Shown here: positions 1 through 11,210 of the stretch, piece after piece
How the letters are laid out: each line of letters opens with the position of its first letter
Numbering within the stretch: position 1 is the first letter of the stretch
Source of the DNA: Sciurus carolinensis
Lineage: Eukaryota; Chordata; Mammalia; Rodentia; Sciuridae
Assembly: GCF_902686445.1 (NCBI RefSeq)
Contig: NC_062222.1
Span: forward strand, 42,469,792 to 42,533,791
DNA: 64,000 nucleotides
Direction of reading: 5' to 3'
Position numbers and translations under genes: made by a program
Notes under the pieces: model-generated
Told to the model about the DNA's origin: nothing
What the model saw: only the letters and a program-made list of their open reading frames with translations
The model's database searches: none

Positions 1-1639
1 TGTTACCATTATTTCACAATTTCAGGTAAACAGTCTTTAAAAAATTACTTTAAAAGCAAAGCAGCAAGTAGTTATGTCACGGAAATCATGAATACACATT
101 CATGGGACAACATAAGAACCAAAGTACTAATGTTTTATGATTGCGCACTCTCAGGATACATTTTTCAATGAGAACATTATATATATATCAAATAGTACTT
201 CATCTTAAAAGTGTAGTCCAACAAGGAAATGATGTATTCTAAACAAGGCCATTAGAGGATTCAACAGAAAACTCTAATGGTGATAAAGACCATTTCTGAA
301 AATGCAAAGGAGAGCTTGAGTAAAATAGTATCAAGAAAAGTGAAATCAGTATATTTATATAGCCACAAAGAAATTAAATAACACATGATTTTGAAAATAT
401 ACTTATAACTTTATTAAATGTTAATATAGTAGTTAGTGTAAACATAGAATTTCCTTTGGATTTTCTCCTTGGGAACAATGACTTTATTTAGGTTATCTTA
501 GTAGGAAAGCATGGCATCCATTCCATTCTGAATCATTTCCCTCCAACATTTACTATTATTAATTAATTCAACCTTTTACCATCAAAGATTGGTTTACTCA
601 TTTGTTTCTCTATTAAGAAGTCTGGAATGTAATTTTCAAAAGGAAAAATTTCCTAACTTTAGAAGTCTAAAGATTCCATGGAAAGGCACAGGTCTTATTT
701 AATTATTCTAATGTGTGATTCTTTTGGTTTTGATTAATGAAGTATCCAGAATTCAAGAGACAAAAGGTAACTGTCACTTCAGGTTCTGACCCAACCCTTT
801 AGTAATTGAGTCCATTAGACAAACAATGATTTGACTGTTGTCATTGATGAAAAAGAGGCAGCCAAATTGGTTTCCTTTATCTACCACATTTTAAAACTGA
901 ACCTTTAATTGAAACCACAAAGGCATGTTTCTTTGAAAATGGTAACAAAACAAAAAATCCTGAATAATCCCCTTTGGGGATTTTTTTTTTCTCCCTTAGT
1001 TCTTATGTTCCAAAGTTATAGGTTGACACTTATTCCTAAGACACAAATAGAAAACACTTTCCTATTGACCTGTAAGTAGATCGATTGAAACCAATATGGA
1101 TAAAACCTTCTGAAATAATGACTAACGAGACTGTCTTTACACTGAGAATTTACACCCATGTCTTCTCTAGGAAAACATGGTCAGAAATAAAATAATCCAA
1201 TGATTCCCTTGGGGACTACCTGCAGAAACCTAACTTTGACTACTTTAGGTGAGTATGGTTCATATTTTCGTTTTAAAAGATCAGTTTTTTTTAAAAAAGC
1301 ATTTTGTTTTTGGACAATTTTTATCCAATTTTTTTCTTAAAGTTGGATATGTTTGTAAGCTCACTAAACTCCCACTCTCACCTCTGATTTCTTTTCCCAA
1401 GCAGCCAGTTAGCATCCCAGACAAACCAGCCCCCAGTTAATCCCGTTTCTTCACATCTATGAAAGGTGAAATAACACAAAGGTGTCCTAGAACTTTGCAA
1501 CTGAAGTGTGGTCTAAGTTCCTACCTCAGACATCCCATGTCAGGATCTGTATTTTTGAGAGTAGCCCCAGGTGACTGTCTTGCACTTTAAAATTGGGGGA
1601 ATTTTCCTCTTGGAATGTGTTGTTGGTGTTGTTACCCTT
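1..1639. other. No recognised feature, AT-rich non-coding sequence
   Basis: I see no repeat family, splice-bounded exon or RNA gene here. Open frames are short and lack recognisable protein motifs. The sequence is either unique or too diverged for recognition by eye. Confidence 0.5.
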
Positions 1640-1842
1640 TAGTGCAATGATTCTAGTCCTAACTGTACATTAGAATCACTTGGGAATCCCAGTGAATCCC
1701 CAAGTGATTTTTAATGTGCAGAATTCCCAGTCCTGATTCCACCACAACACACCTGGCTACAACAGAGCCTTGGGGGGTGAGTGGGTCCAGGCATCAGTAT
1801 ATTTTAAGGATTACTGAGTGATTCGAAGGTCCAAGCAAGGTT
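1640..1842 (+). repeat. MER5/MER20-like hAT DNA transposon remnant
   Basis: The left end (gtgcaatgattctagtccta, then tacattagaatcacttggg) and right end (caggcatcagtatattttaa, then gattcgaaggtccaagcaaggttg) follow the layout of the small non-autonomous hAT-Charlie elements that begin with a cagtggttctcaa-type terminus. It carries no coding capacity. It lies just upstream of a second, different member of the group. The exact subfamily is from memory. Confidence 0.55.
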
Positions 1843-1844
1843 GA

Positions 1845-2022
1845 AATTCTTTAGCTTGCATCAGAATTACCAGTTGGGCTTCTTAAAACAGATTTTTAAC
1901 CTCCAGTGTCCAGTTTCTGATTTTGTGGAGGATGGATAGGGGCTCTAAGATGTTACATTTTGAACTTTCATGTTGCTGCTACTGCTGTTCTGGTGACCCC
2001 GCTTTGAGAATTAACAACTTGG
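1845..2022 (+). repeat. MER5A-like hAT DNA transposon remnant
   Basis: The block starts near ttctttagcttgcatcagaa, continues with a gggcttcttaaaacagattt segment and a tttctgatt segment, and closes with ccgctttgagaattaac. This order of short landmarks matches the ~180-bp MER5A consensus as I remember it. It is non-autonomous and heavily mutated, as expected for a repeat older than the rodent radiation. Confidence 0.65.
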
Positions 2023-2442
2023 AGACTGTGACTCAAATGGAAACTTAAAAAAAATATTGCCTAGGAAAAAATGTTATTCTATTTCCAACATATTTCTTCC
2101 TACTACTTTAAAGAGTTGTTGGATTTAATATTTATAACCCTTAACACCTTAAACTTTTTACTCTGAAACCTGTTTACTATAGTTCAGAAATATAATCATA
2201 GAGTTAAGCCATAGATTTTTTTCAGCACCCAAAACAGTTCCATTTTTAAAAGTCAAGCTTCCTATAAGTACACAGCATAAGAACTCTTCCAATGTGCTCC
2301 TCTTTCTACATATTTTATCCCACTAAATGACATATTTACTGAAGAGGTTGAATGTATTATATCCCACACTTACCAATGATCCATTTTTCTTAACAAGTTC
2401 TACTGATCGTTTCTCTGAAACTTCCCTTCACCATATCTTCTC
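2023..2442. other. No recognised feature
   Basis: AT-rich sequence with no repeat landmark or coding signal that I can support. Confidence 0.45.
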
Positions 2443-2870
2443 TGTTTTAGTCAGCTTTTTTATTGCTGCCATCAAAAGACCAGATATTAGAAATAAGAAA
2501 TAGACCAGGTGCTAGAAAGTGGGTGGGCAAGCCAAACCTTTGCTTCTTCCAAAAGGGCATGCTACCAAAATCTGGCTAGCAAGTGCACCTGGGCAGGCAG
2601 TTTGCCTGCTCATATGCGTAACGCAGCTCTGCCCTTCTCCCTGATTAGTGGACTCAGAGGTACAATTTATGTGACTGACTAATTTTAGAATTAGGGGGGG
2701 GCAAAAGGGAAGGGCTACAATTAAAATGATCACAATCGAATCAAATTAAGGTTTATTGCTATATTTTGAAAATGGACCACCACCAAACTTTGTATTTCTC
2801 ATACACAACAAGACCAATTTGAGAAGGTAAAGTTTATTTGGTGCTCACAGGGAGAATGAGAGAGAGGGAG
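2443..2870 (-). repeat. MaLR-like LTR, reverse orientation, split by an insertion
   Basis: The left part begins tgttttagtcagctttttt at 2443. In reverse complement this is the end of a rodent MaLR-type LTR. The expected continuation (aagaccaatttgagaagg, then aagtttatttggtgctcaca) appears only from 2810 onward. The intervening 2483-2809 does not belong to the LTR. A 7-bp repeat aagacca lies on both sides of the interruption (2476-2482 and 2810-2816). Family assignment is from memory. Confidence 0.5.
2483..2809. repeat. Unassigned ~327-bp insertion inside the MaLR LTR
   Basis: This block interrupts an LTR whose two halves otherwise join, and it is bordered by a 7-bp repeat. It is richer in G+C than its surroundings over 2510-2645. 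On the minus strand an AATAAA hexamer lies around 2750. There is a 73-codon open frame on the minus strand (2512-2733) without a recognisable domain. A short LTR or a retrocopied transcript would both fit; I do not recognise the family. Confidence 0.35.
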
Positions 2871-2900
2871 GGAGAGAAAGATAGAGAAAGAAAGAGAAAT
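2851..2900. repeat. GA-rich low-complexity tract
   Basis: An almost pure purine run of GAGA, GGGA and GAAA units that follows the MaLR remnant. Confidence 0.8.
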
Positions 2901-2944
2901 ATGAAAGAAAACATTTCCACATATGAGAGAAGGCATTTGACCCC

Positions 2945-3049
2945 TTACTTTCCAAGTCTGCTTATTTCTATTAGCATAATGTTCTCTAGTTCCATCCTTT
3001 ACCTGAAAATGACATAATACCTTTCCTCTTTATGGTTGAGCAAAACTTT

Positions 3050-3090
<41 letters not shown>

Positions 3091-3612
3091 CCACATTTTC
3101 TTTATCCACTCCCTATTAATGGAAATCTAGACTGGTTCCATAACATTGTGAATCATGCTACTATAAACATCAATATGCATGTGTCACTGTAATATACTGG
3201 TTTTAGTTCTTTAAATAAATACCAAGAAGTGGGATAGCTGGGTCATATGCTGGTTCCATTCTTGGTCTTTTGAGGAATCTTCAAAGTGGTTGCACTAATT
3301 TTCAGTTCCACCAACAATATATAAATGGACCTTTTTTCTCACCTCCTCACCAGCAATTATTGTTCTTCATATTCTTGGAGATTGCCATTCTAACTGGAAC
3401 AAGATGAAATCTCAATGTACTTTTTGACTTGTATTTCCCTGATTATTAAGAATATTGAACTTTTTTCATATATTTTTTAACCATTTGTATTTCTTCTTTG
3501 GAGAAAAGTCTGTCTAGATCACTTAACTATTTATAGATTGGGTTACTTGTTCTTTTGTTAAGTTTTTTGAGTCTTTTATATATTCTGGATATTAATCCTT
3601 AAAAGAGTAGCT
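2945..3612 (-). mobile_element. Old L1 ORF2 3'-end fragment, minus strand
   Basis: The sequence tracks, with many changes, the L1 ORF2 3' region seen far better preserved at 46400-47000. Shared landmarks include a gttctctagttccatcc segment, aagtgggatagctgggtca, ttgaggaatcttcaaagtgg, gattgccattctaactgg and ttccctgattattaag. No open frame survives. A (GT)n microsatellite has grown in the place where related copies read gtaatattccattgtgta. Confidence 0.8.
3051..3088. repeat. (GT)19 microsatellite
   Basis: An uninterrupted GT dinucleotide repeat inside the L1 fragment. It probably expanded from the GT-rich segment that related L1 copies carry at this point. Confidence 0.95.
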
Positions 3613-5167
3613 AGTAAAAGATATAAAATCCAACCTTAATATTGTGAATATCTTGGACTTTGGGAAATCAATTTGACTTTGTGGGTTATTGGTAGCAGAG
3701 TTGCCTGATACAGAGAAGGATAATTAAATTTGGAGACTAAGACCAGCCCTAAGCTTAGGGATAAAGTTTCCAAAGGGGACACCTTCTTGGAGAAGGGTGA
3801 ATGAAGACTGTATTACAGGAGGAAACAGGCTAGCAGCTCAGGTCAGCTCAGGCAAGATCTTTGGAGATTTTTACCTCTTTCTCTTGGATATTTGTTTAGT
3901 CTTGTCTTTGCTGTCCATCCCTCACACTGCTATTCCAGGTTGAAATTCCTTCTTGTTACCATGAAGACTTCACTGAGTCTGTAATATTTAGTTCTTGGTG
4001 GTGGTACTGAAATCATGAAGGGCAATAAAGAGAAGTGGGGCTTTCCTCATATGACAATCGAAATGTGATAATGGGAAGACAGTGGCACTGGGGTTCTGGG
4101 GAGCAATCAGAGTAAGTGGTGACTCCAGGCAGCCCAAGAGTAGCCAAGAGGAGGCAGTGCCAAGAAGCACCTGCCACTTGGTTTGCTTGGTTTGACTCAA
4201 CGCAGGAATAAAACTACCCTTTAATTTTTCCACTGCTAACTATCCCTCAGAAAGATGAACCTTAAAAGGAGAGGTGATGAGTTACAATTTAAAGTAAATA
4301 GACCTTTTATGACTTCTATTTATTTTATTGATTACACTTAATTTGATGAGTTGTACAAGATCAATTCAAATGTTTAGTTTGCTCAAAAAACACATTTTTA
4401 TTGTTATGTTGAAGGAAAGCATTTAAGTTAATCTATTATATTCACTGAGTAAATATTTTAGTTCAAGAAATACCAATACTTACATTTTTAAAGTAGCTTA
4501 CAATGTTAGGACAAGGACTTTTCTCCTTTAGTCCTGCCTCCCCAGTGTCTCTCATTCCTTTTCTATTAAAGTAAAATCATTTTTAAAAAATCACTTTTTT
4601 AGTGATCAACCTAAGTTTTGCCAAGCCATCTGATCTTCTCTGGAAAGTGTCTACTGCCTGGGGTCCATACAGTTATAAACCATACACACATCCGCAGACG
4701 AAGGACTTAAGAAGAAGAGAATGTACAATCTGTGCTGTAAACCATTTTCCTATTCTTATAACATGCACATTTAGTTACTTTGCTGGTCTAAATTATCTTT
4801 ACCCGCTAAAGGCATACATCATGTTCTTCCCAAGAAAATTGTAGTAATAAATATTTAAGTGTCTAAGGTGGGTTCCAGTACATTAGAGGTACACTTTAAG
4901 ATGATATTATTTTTCTCTGGAAGCTTTTTACAATCCATTAGAGAAGTACAGCTTGGGTACTATTAGTCATTAACTAGAATAGATTGAAGGACTATTTTGA
5001 AGTTGCAACACAAGGATTAGTTCTCTTCTGGGAATAGAAAATATAGAAACAGTTTCAAATTAATCAACTCAAAGGTTTTGGCATCTCTGAGGTTGTATCC
5101 TTCTGAACTAAATTTCAAAACACTGTCACTGTTTTTGTATTTACAGCTGTGCTATATGTAGTCTTTT
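3613..5167. other. No recognised feature
   Basis: No repeat family or coding exon could be supported. Open frames at 3988-4233 (minus) and 4602-4844 (plus) are about 80 codons, show no domain and have no splice context that stands out. Confidence 0.45.
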
Positions 5168-5170
5168 TAA

Positions 5171-5357
5171 TTTTTCCCTAGGGATGCTTTACCACTGAGC
5201 AACATCCCCAGCCCTATTTATTTTTTATTTTGAGACAGGGTCTTACTAAGTTGCTTAGGACTTCACAAAGTTGCTGAGGTTGGCCTCAAACTTGAGATCC
5301 TCCTGTCTTAACCTCCCAAGTTGCTGACATTACAGGTTTGTGCCATGGCGCCCAGTC
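5171..5357 (-). mobile_element. Rodent B1-ID type SINE, minus strand
   Basis: Read on the minus strand this is a composite SINE. It has a 7SL/B1-like left half (complement of ttacaggtttgtgccatggc, gaggttggcctcaaact and gagacagggtcttactaag) followed by a tRNA/ID-like right half (complement of gctttaccactgagcaac and atccccagccc). The T-rich edge on the left is the reverse of the A-rich tail. Such elements are mobilised by L1 proteins and transcribed by RNA polymerase III. Confidence 0.8.
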
Positions 5358-7611
5358 ATAGGTGGTCATTTAAATATAAATTTGATTATAATTAAATAAA
5401 ATTAAAAATTTCTCAAGCACACTAACCATACATAAAGTGCTCAAATTCCACATGTGGTTAGTTGCTACCCTAGTGGACAATGCAATATTTCCCACCATCC
5501 TAGGAAGTTCAATTGAACTTTGCTGGTAATTTTGTCTCATCATTTTCTTTCCTCTACCTTGCCAAGGTCCATGTTAAAAATGTAGTCCGCCATTGTAACA
5601 TTTGGTAATATCAGACCCCCATTATCTGATTGACTAAAATCAAAGACAGTTTGGTGATACAACTGCAGCCTTAGGTTTTCGTTTCTTTTCACTACATTTT
5701 TAGACTTAGGATACAATGATAGTAATCTCATTTCAGTTCATATGCATACCCAGATTATCACCATGATTGTGAGAAAAAATGCTTGTTCTCTTCCAGTTGC
5801 TTGTTTCTTCTTGTGATGGTTTTTTATTTCTTGATGTCATGGAGTTTTGGGGAATGATGACATAGAATCTGAGAAATAACACATAATTAAATGAAACTGC
5901 ATTTCCCCTCCCTTTCCAGGGAACATGAGAACATGGAAACCTACCTACATGTGATCATGGAAGTCTCAAATAGTTCCATGAATTAGAGATTCATTGGAGA
6001 TTCAGGCTGCTGGGTCAGTTTTCTTTGGATATTAAATTTACATATCTCACAGTTTCTCATCATGTGGCCATCAGGACAAACATAAGCTCTTTGTTCATAT
6101 TATTTCTTTCCTCTTTTGAAAGTAATTGTGCTTTGAAAATGTAATCGAGATTAGGCATTGCCTTCATTTGAAATGAAGTAGTATTTGTTTAACCAGAATA
6201 CCCTACTTAGTATAAATAATTAAGACATGCTCTATTCATTTGAATACAAGGAATCTACTAACTAATCTGAGGCATCATTATTAACATAATGGACTGTGAA
6301 TATAGAGGTTCTATTCTGAGCACTAACATATTCCTGCCAGAGAACTGATAAGATATTTCTAAAGTCCCAGAGTAAGCAAAACACTTCCAAGACTTTGTGG
6401 GATTCTAGGGAGCTGTTGAAAAAGAGAAATATATAAGGGTTTAGCCATGGATTCATTGTGCCTGGAGCACTGAACAGTAAGAAATGGAAGATTTGAAAAC
6501 AGTATCATCTGATAGTCACTAACTTGAATTGTAGGCCTATATCAGAGGCAATAGTCAAGCTATTGGACTTTCTGATGACCATGTGTTCTTGGTTTCTTGA
6601 TTCAGTTCTCTGCCCTGATATCCTATATTAATTTACATTAGTTATATTATGTTCCAAATTGGTTAATACAATATCACAACTTTAATGTCTCAAGTGGAGA
6701 TCATTGGACTTTCATTGGCAAGCATCACATTGCGTCCCCCTTAAATACTGTAAGTTAAAATATGATCTATGGTTAATGTGGTTTGTCTAGGCAGATTACT
6801 TGTATGTTCCTTACAACATACAAGTAAACCATTCATACCATCCATGGTTGCTACTCCTGCTAATGGAATTTGAGATGAAAAAGTGTTAGCTTAATGAAGT
6901 TTCCTCTGGTAAACTTGTGGCAGAGACTCCACCTCTTTTTAGACTGTCTACATGTTCCCATCACTTAATGATGCTGAAATGCTACTAAGTAGAACTTCAT
7001 TGGGAAAGAAAAGTCAAACTTTAAAAAATGTTTATAATAGGAAATCTTTACCAAATAGTAAAATTAGTTGTACAATAAACAAGTAAAAGTCACTTCAACT
7101 AGATAATTTTTTACAAAGAGCTCAATACCATCCACACTGGCAGCAATGGGATTGTTGAACATAAAAGATAGAAAATTATTTGGTAAACCATTTTTGTATC
7201 AGGATCATTTTATTTATTCTGGAATCCCAAAAGGGAAATTCAAGGATATAACTTAGAAGAAAGTGACCAGGAGTTACTAGAGGAATGTTCTGCACATACC
7301 AGAGTTGTGATTTAGCAGGCACAGAGATGCTGTAAGTTAACTATGGTGACAAAGAACAATTTTTATTTTTTTTTTTGGATTCAGAATTGCACCACATGTA
7401 AACATTTTAATCACATGGCTTAAAAAGAAGGCAAGATATTTGTTGGAAAACAGGCCCATCCTAGGATTGCCTATACGTTATATCTTAAACAGGTAAAAGT
7501 CATAAATTAAATAACAAACTGTACACCAAATAGCTCTCTTGTGTGAAAATATAGCTTCATAATTATAATGTTAAACATATGTACAAAGTCATTGTTCTAA
7601 TACTAAAAGTT
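5358..7611. other. No recognised feature
   Basis: A long AT-rich stretch with no repeat or gene that I can name. There is a short T run near 7360-7376. Open frames of about 60 codons (5540-5731 and 6262-6456, minus) have no support. Confidence 0.4.
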
Positions 7612-7766
7612 GGCTAGGTAGAGTGGCTCACACCTGTAATCCCAGTTATTTGGGAGATAGAGGCAGGAAGATCACAAGTTCAAGGTCAGTCTGTGCGATT
7701 TAGTGAGATCCTGTCTCAAAATAAAAATTGAAAAGAGTTGGAGGAATAGCTCAGTGGAAAACAGTT
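7612..7766 (+). mobile_element. B1-ID type SINE, plus strand
   Basis: The left half contains gtggctcacacctgtaatccc, tttgggagatagaggcagga and gatcacaagttcaagg. The right half contains a degenerate tRNA-like A box, aggaatagctcagtggaaaac. The element breaks off at ttgcctagca, before the ID B box, and passes directly into an L1 fragment. It is therefore 3'-truncated or was cut by the L1. Confidence 0.8.
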
Positions 7767-8017
7767 GCCTAGCAATGGGATAGTTGGTTTATATGGTGGT
7801 TCCATGCCTAGTCTTTTGAGGAATGTCCATACTGATCTTCATTGTGCTTTCTCCTTTACAATCCCACCAACCATGTGTGAGTGTTTCTTTTTCCCTGCTT
7901 CCTTGCCAGGATTTATTATTTTTAGTATTCTTAATGATTGCCATTCTAACTGGAGTGAGTTGAAATCTCAATGTAGTTTTTATTTGTATTTCCCTGATTG
8001 CTAAAGATGTTGTTTAT
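7767..8017 (-). mobile_element. L1 ORF2 3' fragment, minus strand, host of a later L1 insertion
   Basis: The plus strand reads aatgggatagttggtttatat, tcttttgaggaatgtccata, aatcccaccaaccatgtgtg, attgccattctaactggagtg and tttccctgattgctaaag. This is the reverse complement of the L1 ORF2 C-terminal region. The element stops at 8017 and resumes after 8393, where tcatatctcttattttgag would be the expected next part. The gap is filled by a second L1. Confidence 0.8.
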
Positions 8018-8393
8018 CCATCATCTGTTGAGGGTCATTGGTTGGTTATGCTAAGTGAAATAAGCCAAGCCCACAAGGCCAAAGGCCGAATGTTTTCCCT
8101 GATAAGTGGAGAATGATATATAATGGGGGTGAGGGGATGGGGAATGAGAGAAGAATGGGGGAACTTGAGAATATGTAGAAGGAAATGAGAGGGAGGGGGT
8201 ATAAAAAATGGTGGAATGAGACAGACATCATTACCCTATGTACATGTATGATTACAAGAATGGTATGAATCTACATTATGTACAACCATAGAAACAAAAT
8301 AATGTACCCCATATGTGTACAATGAATCAAAATGCAGTTTGTAAAAAATTAAAAGCTAAATAAAAAATAATAATAATAAAAGATGTTGTTTAT
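8003..8393. repeat. 15-bp target-site duplication pair around an L1 insertion
   Basis: The 15-mer aaagatgttgtttat occurs at 8003-8017 and again, identically, at 8379-8393. The two copies bracket the inserted L1 3' end. A perfect duplication of this length next to an A-rich tail is the classic sign of target-primed reverse transcription. Confidence 0.9.
8018..8378 (+). mobile_element. 5'-truncated sciurid L1 3' end with short inverted 5' piece
   Basis: From about 8047 the plus strand carries the L1 end in sense: atgctaagtgaaataagcc, ttttccctgataagtggaga, a G-rich 3' UTR segment, then the 3' terminus (accctatgtacatgtatgat, tacaaccatagaaac, gtgtacaatgaatcaaaatg) and an A-rich tail. The first ~29 bases, ccatcatctgttgagggtca onward, resemble the opposite strand of a slightly more upstream L1 segment (compare catcaactgaaggacatcta at 50620). 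That points to a small 5' inversion, as made by twin priming. The 3' terminus is a squirrel-type L1 end as I remember it. Confidence 0.8.
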
Positions 8394-8830
8394 TCATATC
8401 TCTTATTTTGAGAAACAAACATAACACCTTTAAAAGCAGAGAAATTTCTCTGGCTGCTAAAAGAGGAAGTCTGAGACTCAAAGTATGAGAAAGATTCACC
8501 GCACAGTTGCTGCTTTCAAGATGAACGAGGCCGTATGACAAGGAACACAGGTCGTCTCTGAGCTGAGAGCAGCCCCCAACTGACAACCAGTAAGGAAACA
8601 GGAACCTCAGTCCCACAGCCACCACCAATAGAATGAACTTGAAAGCATATTTTTCTTCAGAGCCTCCAGATGAGAACTCAAGCTCACTCAACACTTTGAT
8701 AGATTAGCTTTGCAATTCCCTGACAGAAACCGTGGCCACACTGTACTGGTCTTCTGGCTTATAGACTAAGTTAAGGAGAGTTGTTTAAGCCACCAGATTT
8801 GTGGTGTTTGATGTGCATCAATGTAAAACC
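8394..8830 (+). repeat. Ancient mammalian LTR-like interspersed repeat
   Basis: Landmarks such as gagagcagcccccaactgac, caaccagtaaggaaacagga, cttcagagcctccagatgag and gtttaagccaccagatttgtgg recall a mammal-wide repeat with an LTR-like 3' end that I cannot assign to a named family. A 112-codon open frame on its minus strand (8356-8694) is a by-product. The first few bases also contain the resumed edge of the split L1. Confidence 0.45.
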
Positions 8831-9589
8831 AATATACCTCATTAAACAGTAACATTGATACCATTATTAGAACAATGTAATTGAACGGCTCTTTGATAAA
8901 ACATGATTTAGCACTAGAGAGATTAGATCTGGTTGAGTTCACTTTATTTTAGTACTTGGCTTTATTCATTGATAGCTAATAAAGATAACTTACAAAGATA
9001 CATAAATCTTGGCTGAGCTTACTAGTTGGTGTTACTTCTTTTTTACTTCTATCAGTTATGAAAAGGGTTTTGCTGAAATTCATATAACAAATTTTATGTT
9101 TCTTGATATTAATCAATTATTCTTGAAAGGAATTAGGTGTTATATTTTTTATGTTTGTAACTCATATGTTCAAAACTTAACCAAAATTATTTGTTTATAA
9201 AATTCTTTAACAAGTTAGAAAATCTTCTTGCCAGTTTTTTACATTTTAAAATGTTTTTTTAAAGTTTTATGACATTTTTTCAACAACACAGTCATAAAAC
9301 ATGAAGTATTTCTTAATATGCTATCTATTTGGTATCTCTGTACTTTTATTTGAAAAGCATTAATTATCAATTTTTGTTTAAATTCAGCTTCATTTTTGAA
9401 GAGAAAGCACTTGGAAGGCCTTCTCAGCTATTGGTGAGTTTGTCTTTATAGACCTGGGTGTGTTCTGTGTAACAATTTGCTAAACTCTGTGCTTATAATT
9501 TTTTTACTCTAAGCTTATTTCAATAAAAAGAGTTTACTTTAAAAGAAGCTCTTATTTTAAAGAAGAACACCATTTTTAGCTCCACTGGT
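8831..9589. other. No recognised feature
   Basis: AT-rich, no repeat family or coding potential that I can support. Confidence 0.4.
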
Positions 9590-9715
9590 CTCTTTTTAAA
9601 TTCATTTTTATTCATTCTCTTTAACTATACATGACAAAAAAATCCATGTTGACATAATTATAAAAGCATGGAATATATCTTGTGCTAATTCAGACCCCAG
9701 TACATATTACACATT
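9590..9715 (-). mobile_element. Short L1 3'-UTR end, minus strand
   Basis: The block from ttttaaattcatttttattc through actatacatgacaaaaaaatcc to atgttgacataattataaa resembles the minus-strand L1 terminus seen again, better preserved, at 16060-16110 (ttagttatacaggactgtaa, ttttgacatacatac). Only the last ~125 bases of an element remain. Confidence 0.55.
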
Positions 9716-10779
9716 GGCAGAAAACTGAGTATTAAATATCAAGAGGGCTTTCAATCTTACATTCCAATATATCTGCATTTTAAAAATACAATCTATAAGA
9801 ATTTATTCTTCTACTCCAAAGTATTGCTCTGCACACTTACTGGGAAGTGCAGGGTCCACTTTGGAGACCACTGGTATGTACAGGAGAGTTGAGGAATTCA
9901 ATATGGATACCACATACATAGCACTGCAGCCAGTCTCACAAAGTTATTGCAAGTGCTTCTCTCTGATCCATCTCCTTCATGGTTGGTATAGTGGCAGCAG
10001 ATATCTGTATTTATGAAGTCAGACATTTTATCACACTGAGCAAAGTTTTATAACACAAGGAGCTAAAGTATTCTTGAAAGTTTTTTAAATGTATTTTTTC
10101 TCATTGCAAATTGAGAACGTCTGTTAAGTATTTGCATTTAATTGAATCATCTTTCTCCTCTGCTCTAACTTTTTTCAATCACTAATGACCTTCTCTGATG
10201 ACTTGGAACTCAGGACAATAAAACGAGTAGTGTAATGCAGTTTCATTATGGATTTTCAAGACTTTTATGACTAGCCTGGGAATCTAACTCTCATTTGTAA
10301 TATGTTCCAAGTTTCTAACTGACCTACAAACAAACCTTTTGGAATAAAATCCATTCATAAGTCAGGAATTTCTTGCATAATTAAATTTGTGGAAATTTTA
10401 AAGGACAAAACTTAAATTATCACAGCAGTGGCATAGGGAGGGGCCTCCTTCTGAGGTTAATATAAAATAATCAGCTACCTTCAATTTGGATTGTAGATGA
10501 CTAACAAAGTCAGGAAGAGAATAGTAGAATGAAATTGTCTATTTTTCCAAATCCAAAGAGACTACAAGGTCAATACTGGATTATAAATCAATCTTCATTA
10601 TTATACTTGGAGAGTAGTTTTAGATTCAATGTTACCAATATAAATGGAAAATGTTCTTTTTAAAGTAGAAGCTGGAGATTGAAACCAAGCAGGTAACATT
10701 ACTCCTTCTGAATGTTTTATCTCATTTTCTTTCACATGTAAAATCTCCCAAACCTCTATATTGAAAATCATTAAATGTA
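9716..10779. other. No recognised feature
   Basis: No gene or repeat family could be supported. Confidence 0.4.
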
Positions 10780-11210
10780 GAGGTTGAAAGCAAAAATTGT
10801 GAAATCAGACCATTAGTTAGATCTCAATCTCACTACTTGTCAATAATTTTATTTTTTTGAGGTCCTGGGGATCAAACTCAGGGCTTTGCACATGTTAAAC
10901 AAACACTCTATTACTGAGCTGCATCCCAGTCCTTTTTTTATTTGAGATAGGTTTAAATTCTCCAGGCTGGCCTCGAACTTGCAATCCCATATCAGCCTTC
11001 TGAGTGGGAGAGATGATAAGGCACCACTATGCTCAGCATGGTCTACTTTCAACCAATTCCTTAACCTTACTTAGTCTCCCCATCTGCCAAGTGGAAGTAA
11101 AGACTTGTCCTATTTACAGCCATTGTCAAGACTAAATGAGATTGCTCACTTAAAGCTCTTAGCACAACTTGGCATATGGTAAGCGTTCAATGAATAGTGT
11201 TCTCTGTAAA
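10780..11210 (+). repeat. MIR SINE, plus strand, split by a younger SINE
   Basis: The left piece (10780-10842) has the degenerate MIR core leading to atctcaatctcactacttgt. The right piece (about 11046-11210) has ttccttaaccttacttagtc, tccccatctgccaagtggaa, aagactaaatgagattgct and cttagcacaacttggcatat. In MIR these segments are contiguous, so the SINE at 10846-11041 entered later. Confidence 0.75.
10846..11041 (-). mobile_element. B1-ID type SINE, minus strand, inserted in a MIR
   Basis: The plus strand starts T-rich, then reads tcctggggatcaaactcagg, gctttgcacatgtt and tattactgagctgcatccca (reverse of the ID part). It continues with ccaggctggcctcgaacttg and gcaccactatgctcagcatg (reverse of the B1-like part). 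Near-duplicate flanks ctacttgtcaa (10832-10842) and ctactttcaa (from about 11043) look like an aged target-site duplication. Confidence 0.8.

Noticed and set aside
2851..2900. CRISPR-like or other spaced repeat arrays
   Set aside because: All repeated tracts in the window are microsatellites or transposon copies; there are no regular repeat-spacer arrays.
7767..8378. Single twin-primed L1 spanning both orientations
   Set aside because: The perfect 15-bp duplication at 8003-8017 and 8379-8393 shows that the plus-strand part is a separate insertion into the minus-strand one. Only the first ~29 bases of the insert are an inversion.
8356..8694. 112-codon minus-strand frame
   Set aside because: It lies within an ancient LTR-like repeat and shows no protein similarity that I recognise.
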